A stretch of 43,858 nt of DNA from UBA1876 sp964515395 (GCA_964515395.1 CAZERC010000015.1:1-43858), one strand, 5' to 3'; shown: positions 16,000 through 27,664, counted from the stretch's first letter. Made by a program: numbers and translations. The notes: generated by a model not told the origin, from the letters alone.

Positions 16000-18900
16000 T
16001 CAGAACCTGAAGGTGGCGAGCATCTTCTCGATGGTTTCTTTCGAGGCCTCCCAGGTCCTGAAGGGGACCATGATTGCCAGGCCCTGGCCCCCGGACACGG
16101 TCCCGCAGTTGATGGCCATTGCCGTGACGCCGTATAGCTCGGCGGTGACCTGCTCGCAGGTTTTGTTGCCCACCTTGATTGACCCGACCTTCCCTTTTGA
16201 TTTCATCTTCTGGAAGTCGCCAATGACGTCGTCGGGGTCACCGAGCCCGACGGAGACTCCGATTTCCGGATTGTTCATGTCGCCTTTCCAGGCGGCAAAA
16301 AACTGCCCGTCTTCGTCGTTACCCTCGTCGGTCTTCCAGTCCGGCGGGATCTGGAAGGAGACGGGGCCGAGGGTGACTTGCCGCCACCCTGAGACATGGG
16401 CCGCCCCGTCCAGGGACGCAGGTGCCTTTTTCTTCTCCGCTGGTGCAGGGGTGGAGTTGATGCGGATGTCGGCGGCATCAAACCAGCCGTTCCCCTCGAA
16501 CTCGAGCCGGAAGGCCTTGGCCTTCTGCGGGTGTTTCAGGTTATAGGTCTGTGGGGGCCTGGAAAGCCCTGTTTTTCCGTATGACAGTTTTTCCCTGTTG
16601 ATGTTGGCGCCCTTGTAGACCACGACGGGAACCCATTCGTCGGCTTCATTCTTGAACTTGACGGTCAGGACGAAACCGTCGGTGGTGATGTCCGTGCCGG
16701 CCATGCCGATGTAGAAAGAATGGATCAGCTGCAGTGAGTCGAAATCCTTCTGGATCCAGTCACTACCGTTTCTGGCTCCTGTCCAGTGGCCGCCGGCGAA
16801 GGGGTCGCCCTTGCAGTTGGGTTCGTATCGGGAACTTGCCGTCACCTTCCCCTTGGGTGAACCCTGCGGGGCCNNNNNNNNNNNNNNNNNNNNNNNNNNN
16901 NNNNNNNNNNNNNNNNNNNNNNNNNNNNNNNNNNNNNNNNNNNNNNNNNNNNNNNNNNNNNNNNNNNNNNNNNGGGTTCGTATCGGGAACTTGCCGTCAC
17001 CTTCCCCTTGGGTGAACCCTGCGGGGCCGGGGCCTCTTCGGCCGGTGCCGGTTTCTCCTGCGTGGCCTCGGCCTGCGCCGGCTGTGTCTCTTCTTCCTGT
17101 TTTGCAGGCGCCTTTTTGGTTTTCTTCAGGCTTCCGATATATTGCTCGAGTTTCTTCACGTGATCCCTGACGGCGGCGTTCTCATGCAATTTGAGGCCTT
17201 CCTTGTATTTTTCCAGGGCTTGTTCGTATTTTTTCGCGTTCTGGAGCTCCGCCGCCTCGGTCCAGATCTGTTCCGCCTCGGCTTCGGCGTCGGCTTTCTC
17301 GCGTTCCTTTTCGGCTTCAGCCTGTCTGGTCTCGTATTCGCGGATGAATTGCTCCAGTTTCTTGATGTGGTCGCGGATCGCCTGACTGTCGTGGATCCTC
17401 AGCCCTTCGTAATATTTCCCGAGGGCCTCCCGGTATTTTTCGGCTTTCTGGAGTTCGGCGGCCTCGGCCCAGATTTTCTCGGCCCGGGCCTTTTCCGAGG
17501 CTTGCTTTTGTTTTTCCGTTTCCTTTTTCCGAAGGTCCTCGATGTATTTCTCAAGCTTTTTCACGTGCTCCCGCACGCCCGCGTCATCCTGTATGGAAAG
17601 GCCTTCCTTGTACTTGTCGAGGGCCTTTTCATATTTTCCCGACTGCTGGAGCTCCGCCGCCTCGGTCCAGATTGCCTCGGCGCGATCTTCCCGGTCCTCT
17701 TCGGCTTTTTTCTTTTCGATGAATTGCTCAAGTTTTTCCACGTGATCCCTGACGGCCTTGTCTTCCTTGATCTTCAGGCCTTCCTCGTATTTATCCAGGG
17801 CCTCTTCGTACTTTTCGGCCTGCTGGAGCTCGGCCGCTTCGGTCCAGATCTTCTCGGCTTCGGCGGTCGTGTCTGTTTCTTCTGACGGAGTGACGGGGAT
17901 GGTCCTTTCGAGTTCGGCCAGGGTGGTGCCGGAATCGCTGTGGGTCACCCGCACGGCGATCTTTATGGAATCTGTGCCCTTGCGGGGTCGAATGGTGACG
18001 GAACGGGACTCCCTGCCCTTGGGAAAGGTGACGGAACCGGAGTTCTTCCACTCGTATCGGAGCTCCGACCCATCGGTGCCCTCGGGGAAAAGGATCTCCA
18101 CGACACCTTCTTCGTTTTCGGCAATGGATTCAGGCGTCTTCAGTGAGAATTCGGGAGCCTCAACACGCACGGTATGTTTCTGTGACGTTCCGAGAACGTC
18201 CCCGTGCCTGTTTCTGGCCTCCACCCATAAGGACAAGTCGCCGGGGCTGGTTGCGGTGATACGGTTCATGACTTCCTCACCCAGGGTGCGGGTCATTTGC
18301 GTTTTTGGTTCTGTCAGCCAGCGGAATCTCGGCGGGGGCTTCCTGTTGACCCCCGATGCGGGAGGGCTCAGGGGATATTCGACCCTCGGCGAGAAGGATT
18401 CTCCCAAAAGCACCTCTTCGGGAACATCCAAAAGGGTGACGGTGAAAGGTCCTGCAGTGACGTTGTGCGTGGCCGACGCTTTTTTCTTCGCCGAATCCCT
18501 GACGGTAACGCTGACTTTGACCTCTCCGGGGGTTGCGGCGACGAAAGATGCTTCCGGTCCTCCGGCGGTGACGTTTTTGCTCCAGGTGAAGGTATAGGGC
18601 GGCTTCCCTCCGGTGGCTTCGGCCGTCAACTTCGCGGTACCGTTGACGGTGACGGTGTTGTCGGCCTTCAGGGAAACTTCAAGGGGCCTGTCCTGCAATT
18701 CCGCTGGAAGGGCGAGGACGGGAAATGATGCCGAGCCCCGTGCGAGGACAAGGTCCTCCCTGTTCCGCGCCTCCACCGTCGCCGTGGCCGTTCCGGGCTC
18801 GTGACGCGACAGCGTGGCCTCATCACCGATTCCTGTGGAGCTCATGGAAGTGCCTTCGCCGGGGATCCATTTCCAGCGGAGATCCTTCGGCGCGGCCGGG

Positions 18901-21900
18901 TCGGTGATTTCAGCCTTGACCCGGACCTGTTCGTCAGTCATGAAGCTGCCCTCGGGGACATCCTTCAGGCCCTCCCCCTCGACCCATTCCCGAGGTCGCG
19001 GGCCGGCTGTGCCAAGGACGGCGACCTTCAAGTCGTAGCCTGCAACATCGATCGTCGCCGTTCCTTCGGCCAGTGGTTCGCCCTTGGGGCTCCGGGCCTC
19101 GGCCTGGATGGTATAGCTGCCGGCTTCTTCGGCCAGGAAACTGAATTCGGTGGAGTCTGCGGCTTTCGCACCCTGTCGGCCCGATGTGCCATCCAGGTTC
19201 CAGGCGATGAAGGCGCCTTCGGGAAGGGTCGTATCTGTTTCGGCTTTCACCGTGACCTCCTGCCCGACCTTGGGGGTGTCTGGGGTGACGGTGAAGAAAA
19301 GCTCCGGCCCGGTCACTTCGATGGTGATGGAATCCGATTCGCCGATGGTATCACCCTTGCCGTCTATGGCGACGACCCAGACGTCGACAGTTCCGGGCTC
19401 GGCGAAAACGGCGGAGGTGGATCCCTTTTTCGTTTCGTAAGGGGCGAAGGCCACCTCGGGATGGGGCTGGAACTGGAAGAGAACGGACCCTTCGGGTTTG
19501 TCACCTTCCAGGGAAGCCTCGAAGGCCACGGGGCTGCCCGCGGGAACAGGGCCGGAGGCGGGGGAGAGGCGCTTGAGCACCACGCCCGAATCCTTTTTCT
19601 CTTCAGGTGATCCGGGGTCATAGGCTCCCGCCGTCCGTTTCGGGTCGGGAACGATCCGGATGCTCGCCAGTATTGCCTTGAGTTCTGCGAGACCATTTTC
19701 GACATACTCTCCGAGTTCCTCTTCGTTGTATTCTGCTACAGACCCGCTGTAATGTATGAATCCCCCGAAATCGAGGCCAACCTGTCCTTTTACCGCCAAT
19801 CCGTCCACGACAGCGCGTGCCTCGTATGCGCCGACGGAAACACGCAGGTCAGAGACCGTCAGACTGGTCGCCATAAACCCCTTGTAATCGTCCACGGCGA
19901 CAGCTGCGACGTCACGGTGGGTGTTGTTCTGTCGCACCTGTTCCTCCGCTGCCTCCAGCGTCCCGTTCGGCCAGGGGACGATATCGAGGATGAATTCCCC
20001 TTTGACCGTCAGGGGTTCACCTTCAGCTGTTTTTCGCTTCATTACGATGCCCATTTCGGTGGGTCCGCCTTCCCACGCTGACGGTGCCGTGACGGAGCAC
20101 CCCATGGGGAGTACTTTGATGCCAATGAATCCCGAGGCAAGGGAGGCCGTGGGTGTTCCCTTTTGGTTGGCTTTCAGCTTTTCGTAGACGAACACGCCGA
20201 TATTGGCGGGGTTTCCCCGAAGGTCCGGCCTCGGCAGAAACTGGATTTCCGCTTCAGGGACGTGTGTCCTGTCCCGGTTCACATCAGGGCCGAGAATGAC
20301 CATGGGCCGTATGCCCCTGGACGCATCGCCCCCCCACCGGTAGGATGGCGCGGCCTTTTCGGCGATGTCGGGGGGGATGACAGCCTTGACGTGGACGATG
20401 TCGCCTTCCATGACCCTGGCCGGGGCGGAGATTTCAATCTTCCCCCAGGTTTCGGCATCTTCCGTTTCCTCTCCAGCGGCGTCTTGCGCTGCCTTTTCGT
20501 CCTTTTCCCCGGCGGCGGTCCCGGTTTCTTCAGCGGATTCCTCCGCGGCGTCGGGTTCGTCTTCTTCCTCGTCTTCGGCAGGCCATTGAGGCTCCGTGAC
20601 CTCGATGGGGCCCGTCTCTGCGGAAGCGGTGTTTTTGCCGTCGGTGGCGACGACCTTGTACCTGACGGTCTGTCCCGAAAGGCCCCGCATGGAGGCGGCC
20701 ATCTTCGGCCCCGTGGCAATGGGGTTGGTGCTCCAGAAACGCCCCCGCCACTCGTGCCATTGGTAGGTGATATCGCGGTCGGGGGCGGCCACTTCAAGCC
20801 TGAGATTTTCGGAATCGGCCACCCTGTCCGGCCAGGAGGCCAGACGTACCGTTACGGGCGTTTCCGTCACGAAGGAAACCTTCCGGGTGACCTGTCCCTC
20901 GTAGAGGACGCGGTCTTCCTCGACCTGCTGGACATAGAGGCCGAGAGTGACCTTTTCCCCCTCGTAGGCCGAAGGATCGAGGATGATCCTGTCGTCGTTG
21001 CCCAGGACATCCCCGTCCAGGCTCCACTGATACCGGTAATCCTTGCCGGCGGTCCGGCCGAGGACGACGGCCCTGAATGCCGCCGGTTTCGTTGCATCGA
21101 ATTCCGTTCCCTCGGGATCGATCAGAACACGAAGGTTGTCTCCTGCGAGGTCGTCGGCGACGGTGACGGTCATCGACGCCCCCGCCACGTACCCTGTGGC
21201 GGATCGTCCCTGGACGGAGATCTCGACGGCCCGGCCTTCGTATCCCCTGGCGTCAAATTCGAAGGTGTTTTCGGCCGAGGCGCCGGCCCTGACCCCGTTC
21301 ACCTCCCAGAAGTAGCGCTCGAAGCTTTCGCCGTTGAGTCCGAAGGCCGTGGTGACGGCCGTTACGGGAAGGATTTCCCCGGGCGAGACCTCGCGCACCG
21401 GCGCACGAAGCTCCAGGACCGGTCTGGGACACTTTTCGGCTGCGATGACGGTCACCTTTTTCTTGTGCCAGACCCAGTCGCTTTGTGGTTCCTGAAGCTG
21501 TGCGAAAAGAACGAGCGTATAGGTCCCGGGCTCTGCGGGCACCCACTCCATACGGGCGCCTTTGCGGTTTTTGAGGGTTTCCGACGGGGCCTCGGGTTCG
21601 AAGCGCCAGTCGTATTTCACCCATCGTGCCTCGCGGTCCAGCTGTGCCGAGAAGGTGTTCTTTTCCCCCTGGCAGACCCGGTCTGGTCCGAGAATGCGCA
21701 CGTCCATGGGGACCACGTTGGTTCTGAGGGAGTCCAGGTAGTCCTTGTAGGTCTTCATGTGCCTTTTCCGTTCTTCGCTTCCAGACGGCGCCCGGACGGC
21801 CCCGATGCGGGCCTCCACGGCGGGCTGCTTCTTTGCATGGGTTGCGCCGGATTTTCCGAGGATTTCCTCGACGGCGGCGCCGGCATCCTTCACGGCCTGG

Positions 21901-24686
21901 CGGACGTTTTCGAGGTCTTTTCGTGCTTCCCCGAGGGTCTTTTTGATCGAGACCGGATGACAGGCCGCCCTGTGCGGCCTCAAAGAGACCACGTTCCATT
22001 CTTCGCGGATCCGTGTGATCCCGGCATTGACCTGTTTCAGTTGTTCGTAGTCGGAAATGACATCCTCGATGACGTTGCGGTCCGTCGCCGGATCGCCCGT
22101 CAGTTCCACCAGGGGGCCGGTGCATGAGAGTTCCTTTTCTATTTCTTTTATCCTCCGGAGGCCTTCACCTTCCGCGAAGGTCTTGCGTTTTTCCAGCTCC
22201 TCGATGACGCCTGCGAAAAACCGCCGCGTCGTGCGCCAGACGGCATCGGAGTATTCCTGCCAGAGTTTCTCTCCGTAACGGCTCAGGTTGAGATACTTGC
22301 GCGGCCACACGGGGATGCCGCTCTGGCCGTCGGAGATGGCGGGGTTTACCAGAAGCTCGTGGTAAAGGACGATGGACGGGTCGTTTTTGACCTGGGGGAC
22401 GAGAATATTGGAGATATCCGGGCAGAGTTCGGGCAGACTGAAGGCCTCATCCCTGGTGACGGTAACGGTGCCCTTCCCGGGGCAGTCGTAGGAAATGCTT
22501 TTGACCTTCCAGGAATCGCCGGATTTTTCGAAAGTGGTCCCCTCGTAAAGGGCGTTCACCATTTCCTCGTAGCGCCACTGTTCCCACTCTCCGACGCCCC
22601 ATTCGGCGGCGGCGACGCTCATGCCATAAATCCCTTCCGGTACGGCGGTGACGGGAAAGAGCAGGTAGACCACGCCGATGGCCGCCCTGGCGTAGTTTTC
22701 CATGACCACTGCCTCGACGAGGTCGCCCCCGGGAACGTGCTTCCTGAAGAGTTCCGTAGAGAGGTTGCTGAAGGATTCGCTCCAGTCTTTCGCCTTCATG
22801 ACGGCGTCCACGTAGGCCTTCCCCTCCTGGTAGAGGTTGAAGGCCTTGAAAGGCATGGAGTTCCCGACGACTCCAAGAACGGAGGAATTCAGGCGTTCAT
22901 TGATCTGGCCGATCGGGATAGGGAGCGAGAGCCGCGTTGCTCCATCGGCGCTGGTCCATGAGAGCTCCAGGTCCAGGGCCCTGATCTTGTCCACCGTGGC
23001 CTTGTCGAGGACGTCCATGATGTCATTGAACGCGTCAATCTGGTCATTGACGGCGTCATAGTATTGCCCCGTTTTCTCCCAAATGAGAGCCAGCATCATC
23101 TCCGACATGTTGGGGTTGTCGGCGGCCTTTTCCAGGAGTTCCGCCAGTCGCCTCTGCTCCGCAATGGGGATGTGGATGGCCCGCTTTTTGAAGTGCCTTG
23201 CCAGGTCTACCATGGTTTCATAGGCTCTGGGCGGGTAATCCACTCCCTGCCTGCGATAGGCGTCGTAAGTTTCTTCAAGAACATCCAGAAGCTTTTTCCT
23301 TTCGACATCCTTTTCGGAGGGGGTCCTGGCGTCGTCGATGACCTTGATGCGAGCGTCGATGCCCTCTCCGATGTTATGCCGGATGAGGGCCGCCGACCGT
23401 TCGGCCAGGGCGTTGAGGGATCTTTCCAGGGCGCCGGCGCTTCCAGCATCGCCCAACATATCGCGGCTGGACTCGAGAATGGCCTTGAGCTTTGCCCCGG
23501 CTGTCCTGTTTTTATCCTGCTTGATGTCGGTGACACGCTTTGCCCATGAGGCAAGTCCGGGATCCCCCGGCGTGGTGGAAAAACCCTCAAGCATGGCCCG
23601 GTGATCGACGGAGCTGCGGTTGACGAACTTGGCGATCTTGACAAGACGCTCGTGGGGAGCAAGGTTGCTTCTGATGGCGTCGACGGTAAGGTGGCGGAGG
23701 AATTCAAGGCTCACGGCCGGTTCCATCTCGTGAGAGGGTTTCGGGACGTCTTCATCCATGAGACGTGCAAGCTGGTCCGGGGCTCCCCGTTTCATTTCCA
23801 CGTTGTTTTTCAGATTGGCGAAGATGAAAAGGCGCTCCATGGGGTCGGTGACGGGACGGTAGGTGACCTCTCCGTTTTTTATGACGACTTCCTGGAGCTT
23901 CCCCCGGTTCAGCGCGTCCATTTCCGCCCAGTCGGCACCCGGCTGGGTGATGTAGACGTCGAGGCTCGCCCGGCGGTGTGCCGTGGCATGTGCATCGAGT
24001 TCCGCCATGTTCATCCTGAAGTCGCTCCTGATTTCCTCGTTGTAGTAGTTTCTGAGCTCTACGGCGTTTTCGACCATGGATGTGATGGCGGTGATATCGA
24101 TATCACCCTCGAAACGGAGATCGTTCCAGCTTTCCGTGGGCCAGCTGCCTACGTCCATTTTTATAATGTATGGAAAGTCGGGGTGTGTCTCGATGTACCT
24201 TTTCACGGCCCGGTCCCATGCGGCCTGTACTCCCTTGCGTCGTGCGTCCATGAGGGTTCGTTCCGCCCGGCCGTAGTCCCTCTGCCAGGCGTCGAAGGCC
24301 TGAGGCATGGCTTCGGCGGCCGAGAAGCCCCCGGATTTTGCTATTTCGTCGGCCTTTTCCCGAATATAGTCGGCCTTGAAGCCGTAAAGGTCCTTGACGG
24401 AAATCCCGTCCTCCCCGAAGCGGCGGAAAACCGTCATCGGGTCCCCTCCGCCGCCTGCAAGACTTTTCAGCCTGGACTCTATGAGGAGCTGCCTGTCCGA
24501 TGGGACCTGAGGCGGCGGCGAAATGCGGTTGATCTTCGGCCAGTAGTCTTCTTCGGTGTCGGCGATGACAATAGGTTCCGGAGGTTTCCGGGCGCCCCAT
24601 GCGTGAGATCCGAGGGCAAAACCGAAGACGAGAAGGAACAGGAGAAAAATGATCGACCCTGGTGGTTTCGGGAATTCTCTGCGCAT
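16000..24686 (-). CDS. giant secreted multidomain protein (one gene, interrupted by scaffold gap)
   Basis: With the 155-bp artefact at 16819-16973 removed this is one frame of about 2,843 aa. Order of parts: signal peptide (SIIFLLFLLVFGFALGSHAWG); a mostly helical region to about residue 990, with a nucleotidyltransferase-like signature at 180-243; many Ig/PKD-like beta domains (~990-2260; e.g. AEPGTYTLVLFAQL, GGKPPYTFTWSKN), broken by an acidic low-complexity linker near 1370-1410; four tandem TPR-like repeats (~2270-2520); a Pro/Ala/Glu linker; an F5/8C (discoidin)-like domain starting VTASSRYEP; and a C-terminal PsbP/DUF1795-like domain (LGPVSFQIPPDWK). There is no sorting signal or C-terminal anchor. 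It is probably periplasmic or surface exposed; function unknown. Start ATG 24686 follows AGGA at 10 nt. The gap makes current reading stop artificially in N. Confidence 0.82.
16819..17028. other. 100-N scaffold gap flanked by an exact 55-bp duplication
   Basis: Bases 16819-16873 and 16974-17028 are identical over 55 bp, with 100 N (16874-16973) between. This is the mark of two contig ends that overlap but were not merged. Removing one copy plus the N (155 bp) joins the frame on the right to the frame on the left exactly, and both sides encode the same VTASSRYEP start of the discoidin-like domain. Confidence 0.92.
17125..17870 (-). repeat. four tandem TPR-like coding repeats in the giant gene
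   Basis: Four units of about 57-70 codons begin IW(T/A)EAAELQ and contain KY..AL.KY.EGL......RDH.KKLE.(F/Y)I, separated by charged coiled-coil linkers. They are well conserved at DNA level (recurrent GAGCTCCGCCGCCTCGG-like segments). They read as two-helix TPR-type units and not as a CRISPR array. Confidence 0.85.
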
Positions 24687-24862
24687 GAGAACACCATCCT
24701 TGCGTTATGAAGTTTTGAAGCTTTTGAAGGTAAAAACTTTATCGCAATATTATTTTTACTGTTAAACTCCTTTGCTGGCAACTCCCGGTGCTGCAACGAA
24801 GGCGGTCAGGGACACCAAAGAGCTGTTTGACGCTTCCCCGGTTCTCAAGTACTCTCCTTTGT

Positions 24863-27601
24863 ATGTCAGAGGAGAATGTGAAATTTCATAGTCTCACAGT
24901 TGACGAAGTCCTGGAGAGGCTCGAAACGTCCGGCGAAGGCCTGACGGCTTCAGAGGCGAAACACCGCCTGAAACGGTTTGGGCCAAACCGCCTTGAACAG
25001 GGGAAGAAGGACAACCCCCTGCTGAGATTTCTGTCCCAGTTCAACGACATCCTCATCTACGTTCTTCTGGCCTCAGCGATTGGAACGGCCTACCTGGGGC
25101 AGTGGATCGACACGACGGTGATCCTCGGTGTGGTGGTAATCAACGCCTTCATCGGGTTCTTTCAGGAAGGACGGGCGGAAAAGGCCCTTGAAGCCGTGAA
25201 GGGCATGCTTTCGGTGGAGTCGAGAGTTCTCCGGGACGGTCACAAGGTGACCATCCCTTCCGAAAGGCTTGTTCCCGGGGATGTGGTGCTGCTTTCGGCC
25301 GGGGACAGGGTACCGGCTGATCTGAGACTTTTCGGGGAGCGCCGTCTGGAAGTCAACGAGTCATCCCTTACCGGTGAGTCCGAGACGGTCAGGAAAAAAA
25401 CCGCACCTGTGGAAGAGGACGTCCCCCTCGGGGACCGGACCTGCATGGCCTTTTCCGGGACCATCGTTGCCTCGGGGACGGCCCGCGGGATTGTAACCGC
25501 TACAGGTGAAGACACGGAAATCGGTCACATCAACAGGATGTTGGCCGATGTGGAGTCCACGACAACGCCCCTACTGAAGCAGGTCAACCGTTTTGGTTTT
25601 GTTCTGAGCGCCATCATCGTCGTTCTGGCTGTAGCCGTTTTCGTTCTGGGCAGCTTCCTGACAGGCATGCCCCTGGAGAACCTCTTCCTGTCAGTGGTCG
25701 CCATTTCCGTGGCAGCCATTCCTGAAGGCCTTCCGGCGGTTTTGAGCATCATCCTGGCCATCGGCGTACGCCGCATGGCGGGCAGAAACGCCATCATCCG
25801 GCGCCTCCCGAGTGTGGAAACCCTTGGTTCGGTGGCGGTGATCTGTACGGACAAGACGGGGACCCTGACGAAGGGGGAAATGACTGTCAACCGTCTTCTG
25901 CTTTCGGGAGACTCTGTCAGCGTGGAGGGAGCCGGGTACGCGCCGGAAGGGAATTTGACCTTCGCCGGAAGCGGCAGAAGGGCCGGCCCCGACGACAGCG
26001 AAGCCCTTCGATGGCTTGTCACGGCGGGCCTGCTCTGCAACGAGGCCCGGCTCTATCAGGAAGACGAGGTCTGGAAGATCGACGGAGAACCTACGGAAGG
26101 CGCGCTCCTGACCCTGGCGGCCAAGGCGGGAATGGACCACGAAAAAACCGCGCATCAATGGACCAGGCTTGATGCCATTCCCTTCGATTCCGATTACAAG
26201 TTCATGGCTACCCTGAACCAGTCCGGGAGGAGCAGGAAGATTTTTGTCAAGGGCGCCCCGGAGGCGGTTCTTCCGAAATGCAACAGGCAGATGAATGATG
26301 ACGGGAACCTGGAAAAGGTAAACCGGTCCCTTTGGGAGGAAAAGAGTCAGGAACTTGCCGAGGAAGGGTTCCGCCTGCTTGCCGTGGCCGCCTCCGCTGC
26401 TTCGGAGGAACAGGAGTCCCTCGAATTTGACGACGTGAAGGAAGGACTCACCCTCCTGGGCCTCGTGGCCATCATGGATCCGCCCAGACCGGAGGCGGTC
26501 GAGGCCGTGGAAGAATGCCGTCAGGCGGGGATCAGGGTCAAGATGATTACCGGTGATCACGCGCGGACGGCCGGCGCGATCGCAAGACGGATGGGAATCG
26601 GAAACGGCGGCAGGGTCGCGACCGGACCGGAGATCGAAAAGGCCACCGACAGGGAACTGATGGATCTTGTCGATGATGTGGACGTTTTCGCTCGAGTCTC
26701 GCCGGAACACAAACTTCGGCTTGTCGGAGCCCTTCAGTCCCTGGGGCATGTCACTGCCATGACAGGCGACGGAGTCAACGACGCGCCGGCGCTGAAAAAG
26801 GCGGATATCGGTGTCTCCATGGGGGAAAAGGGCACCGAAGCCGCCAAGGAAGCCGCCGACATGGTCCTGGCCGACGACAATTTCGCCTCCATCGTCCATG
26901 CAGTGGAAGAGGGGCGGACCGTCTACGACAACCTCAAAAAGACCCTTCTGTTTCTGCTTCCTACCAACGGGGGCATGGGGCTTGTGATCATGACGGCCAT
27001 CGTGTCCGGATTCTTCTCCCCGGAAGCCTTCGTCCTGCCTATCACGCCGGTGCAGGTTCTCTGGATCAACATGGTCTCGGCAGTGACACTTGCACTGGCA
27101 CTGGCTTTCGAACCCATGGAGGCCGGGGTCATGGAAAAACCGCCGCGCCCTCCCCGGGAACCCCTGGTCTCGCTTCCTATGTTCTTCCGGATCGCCTATG
27201 TTTCGGTGCTTCTCATGGCGGCGGCCTTCGGCGTCTTTCATTGGTACAGTGCGCAGGGATCTTCGCAGGAACTTGCGAGGACCATGGCGGTGAACACGCT
27301 GATCATCGGGGAAATCGCCTACCTCTTCAACAGCCGATACATGGAAAAGCCGGCTCTTTCAAAAGAGGGGCTCCGGGCGACGCCGCAGGTCTGGGGGGCT
27401 GCCGCGGCGGTGCTTGTGTTCCAGATGCCTTTTACTTATCTGCCGTTCATGCAGGAGATTTTCAAAACGGCTTCACTCGGTGTGACGGAGTGGTTCCGCA
27501 TGCTCGGAGCAGGGGCCGCAGTCTTTCTTGTCGTAGAGGCTGAAAAGGCACTGGTCCGTAAAATGGGCGGCTACAAGGGAGGGCAGGGGGTCAGCAGGTA
27601 A
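24863..27601 (+). CDS. P-type cation ATPase (IIA-like, altered ion site)
   Basis: 912 aa, normal for PacL/SERCA-like pumps. Landmarks are the A-domain SLTGES, the phosphorylation loop CTDKTGTLTKG (Asp330), FVKGAPEAV in the nucleotide domain, the hinge TGDGVNDAPALKKADIG, and ten membrane helices. Helix 4 has the calcium-pump motif PEGLPAVL. Helices 5 and 6 differ from SERCA: PTNGGMGL lacks the helix-5 glutamate and WINMVSAVTLALALAFEP lacks the helix-6 TD pair. Thus a classical two-site Ca2+ pump is doubtful, and the ion could be Ca2+ at one site, Na+, or another cation. The start ATG 24863 (MSEENVKFHSLTVDEVLE) fits the family N-terminus but lacks a good ribosome site; 24788 is less likely. Confidence 0.92.
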   Translation: MSEENVKFHSLTVDEVLERLETSGEGLTASEAKHRLKRFGPNRLEQGKKDNPLLRFLSQFNDILIYVLLASAIGTAYLGQWIDTTVILGVVVINAFIGFFQEGRAEKALEAVKGMLSVESRVLRDGHKVTIPSERLVPGDVVLLSAGDRVPADLRLFGERRLEVNESSLTGESETVRKKTAPVEEDVPLGDRTCMAFSGTIVASGTARGIVTATGEDTEIGHINRMLADVESTTTPLLKQVNRFGFVLSAIIVVLAVAVFVLGSFLTGMPLENLFLSVVAISVAAIPEGLPAVLSIILAIGVRRMAGRNAIIRRLPSVETLGSVAVICTDKTGTLTKGEMTVNRLLLSGDSVSVEGAGYAPEGNLTFAGSGRRAGPDDSEALRWLVTAGLLCNEARLYQEDEVWKIDGEPTEGALLTLAAKAGMDHEKTAHQWTRLDAIPFDSDYKFMATLNQSGRSRKIFVKGAPEAVLPKCNRQMNDDGNLEKVNRSLWEEKSQELAEEGFRLLAVAASAASEEQESLEFDDVKEGLTLLGLVAIMDPPRPEAVEAVEECRQAGIRVKMITGDHARTAGAIARRMGIGNGGRVATGPEIEKATDRELMDLVDDVDVFARVSPEHKLRLVGALQSLGHVTAMTGDGVNDAPALKKADIGVSMGEKGTEAAKEAADMVLADDNFASIVHAVEEGRTVYDNLKKTLLFLLPTNGGMGLVIMTAIVSGFFSPEAFVLPITPVQVLWINMVSAVTLALALAFEPMEAGVMEKPPRPPREPLVSLPMFFRIAYVSVLLMAAAFGVFHWYSAQGSSQELARTMAVNTLIIGEIAYLFNSRYMEKPALSKEGLRATPQVWGAAAAVLVFQMPFTYLPFMQEIFKTASLGVTEWFRMLGAGAAVFLVVEAEKALVRKMGGYKGGQGVSR

Positions 27602-27664
27602 AAGCAGTCGGCCGGAAGTCTCGTCACGGCAAAGCGAGGCCCGCCTTCCAGCCGGTCCCGCTTT
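27601..27664. terminator. interrupted long hairpin between convergent genes
   Basis: AAAGC, CGGC, GGAAG and CTCG pair in order with CGAG, CTTCC, GCCG and GCTTT across 64 nt, giving a bulged hairpin just after the ATPase stop and before the convergent cysteine-protein stop. There is no strong T-run. Confidence 0.4.

Noticed and set aside
16874..16973. Insertion or intein at the N run
   Set aside because: The N run is exactly 100 bases and flanked by a 55-bp duplicate, which is the pattern of scaffolding, not biology.
17125..17870. Regularly spaced repeats that could suggest a CRISPR array
   Set aside because: Repeats are protein-coding, 170-210 bp long, imperfect, in frame with the giant gene, and encode TPR-like helices.
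20163..22127. Long open frame (654 codons) on the plus strand inside the giant gene
   Set aside because: It is the antisense of clearly protein-like Ig-domain sequence; the product is Gly/Asp/His-rich without any domain. GC-rich DNA with strong third-position bias creates such shadows.
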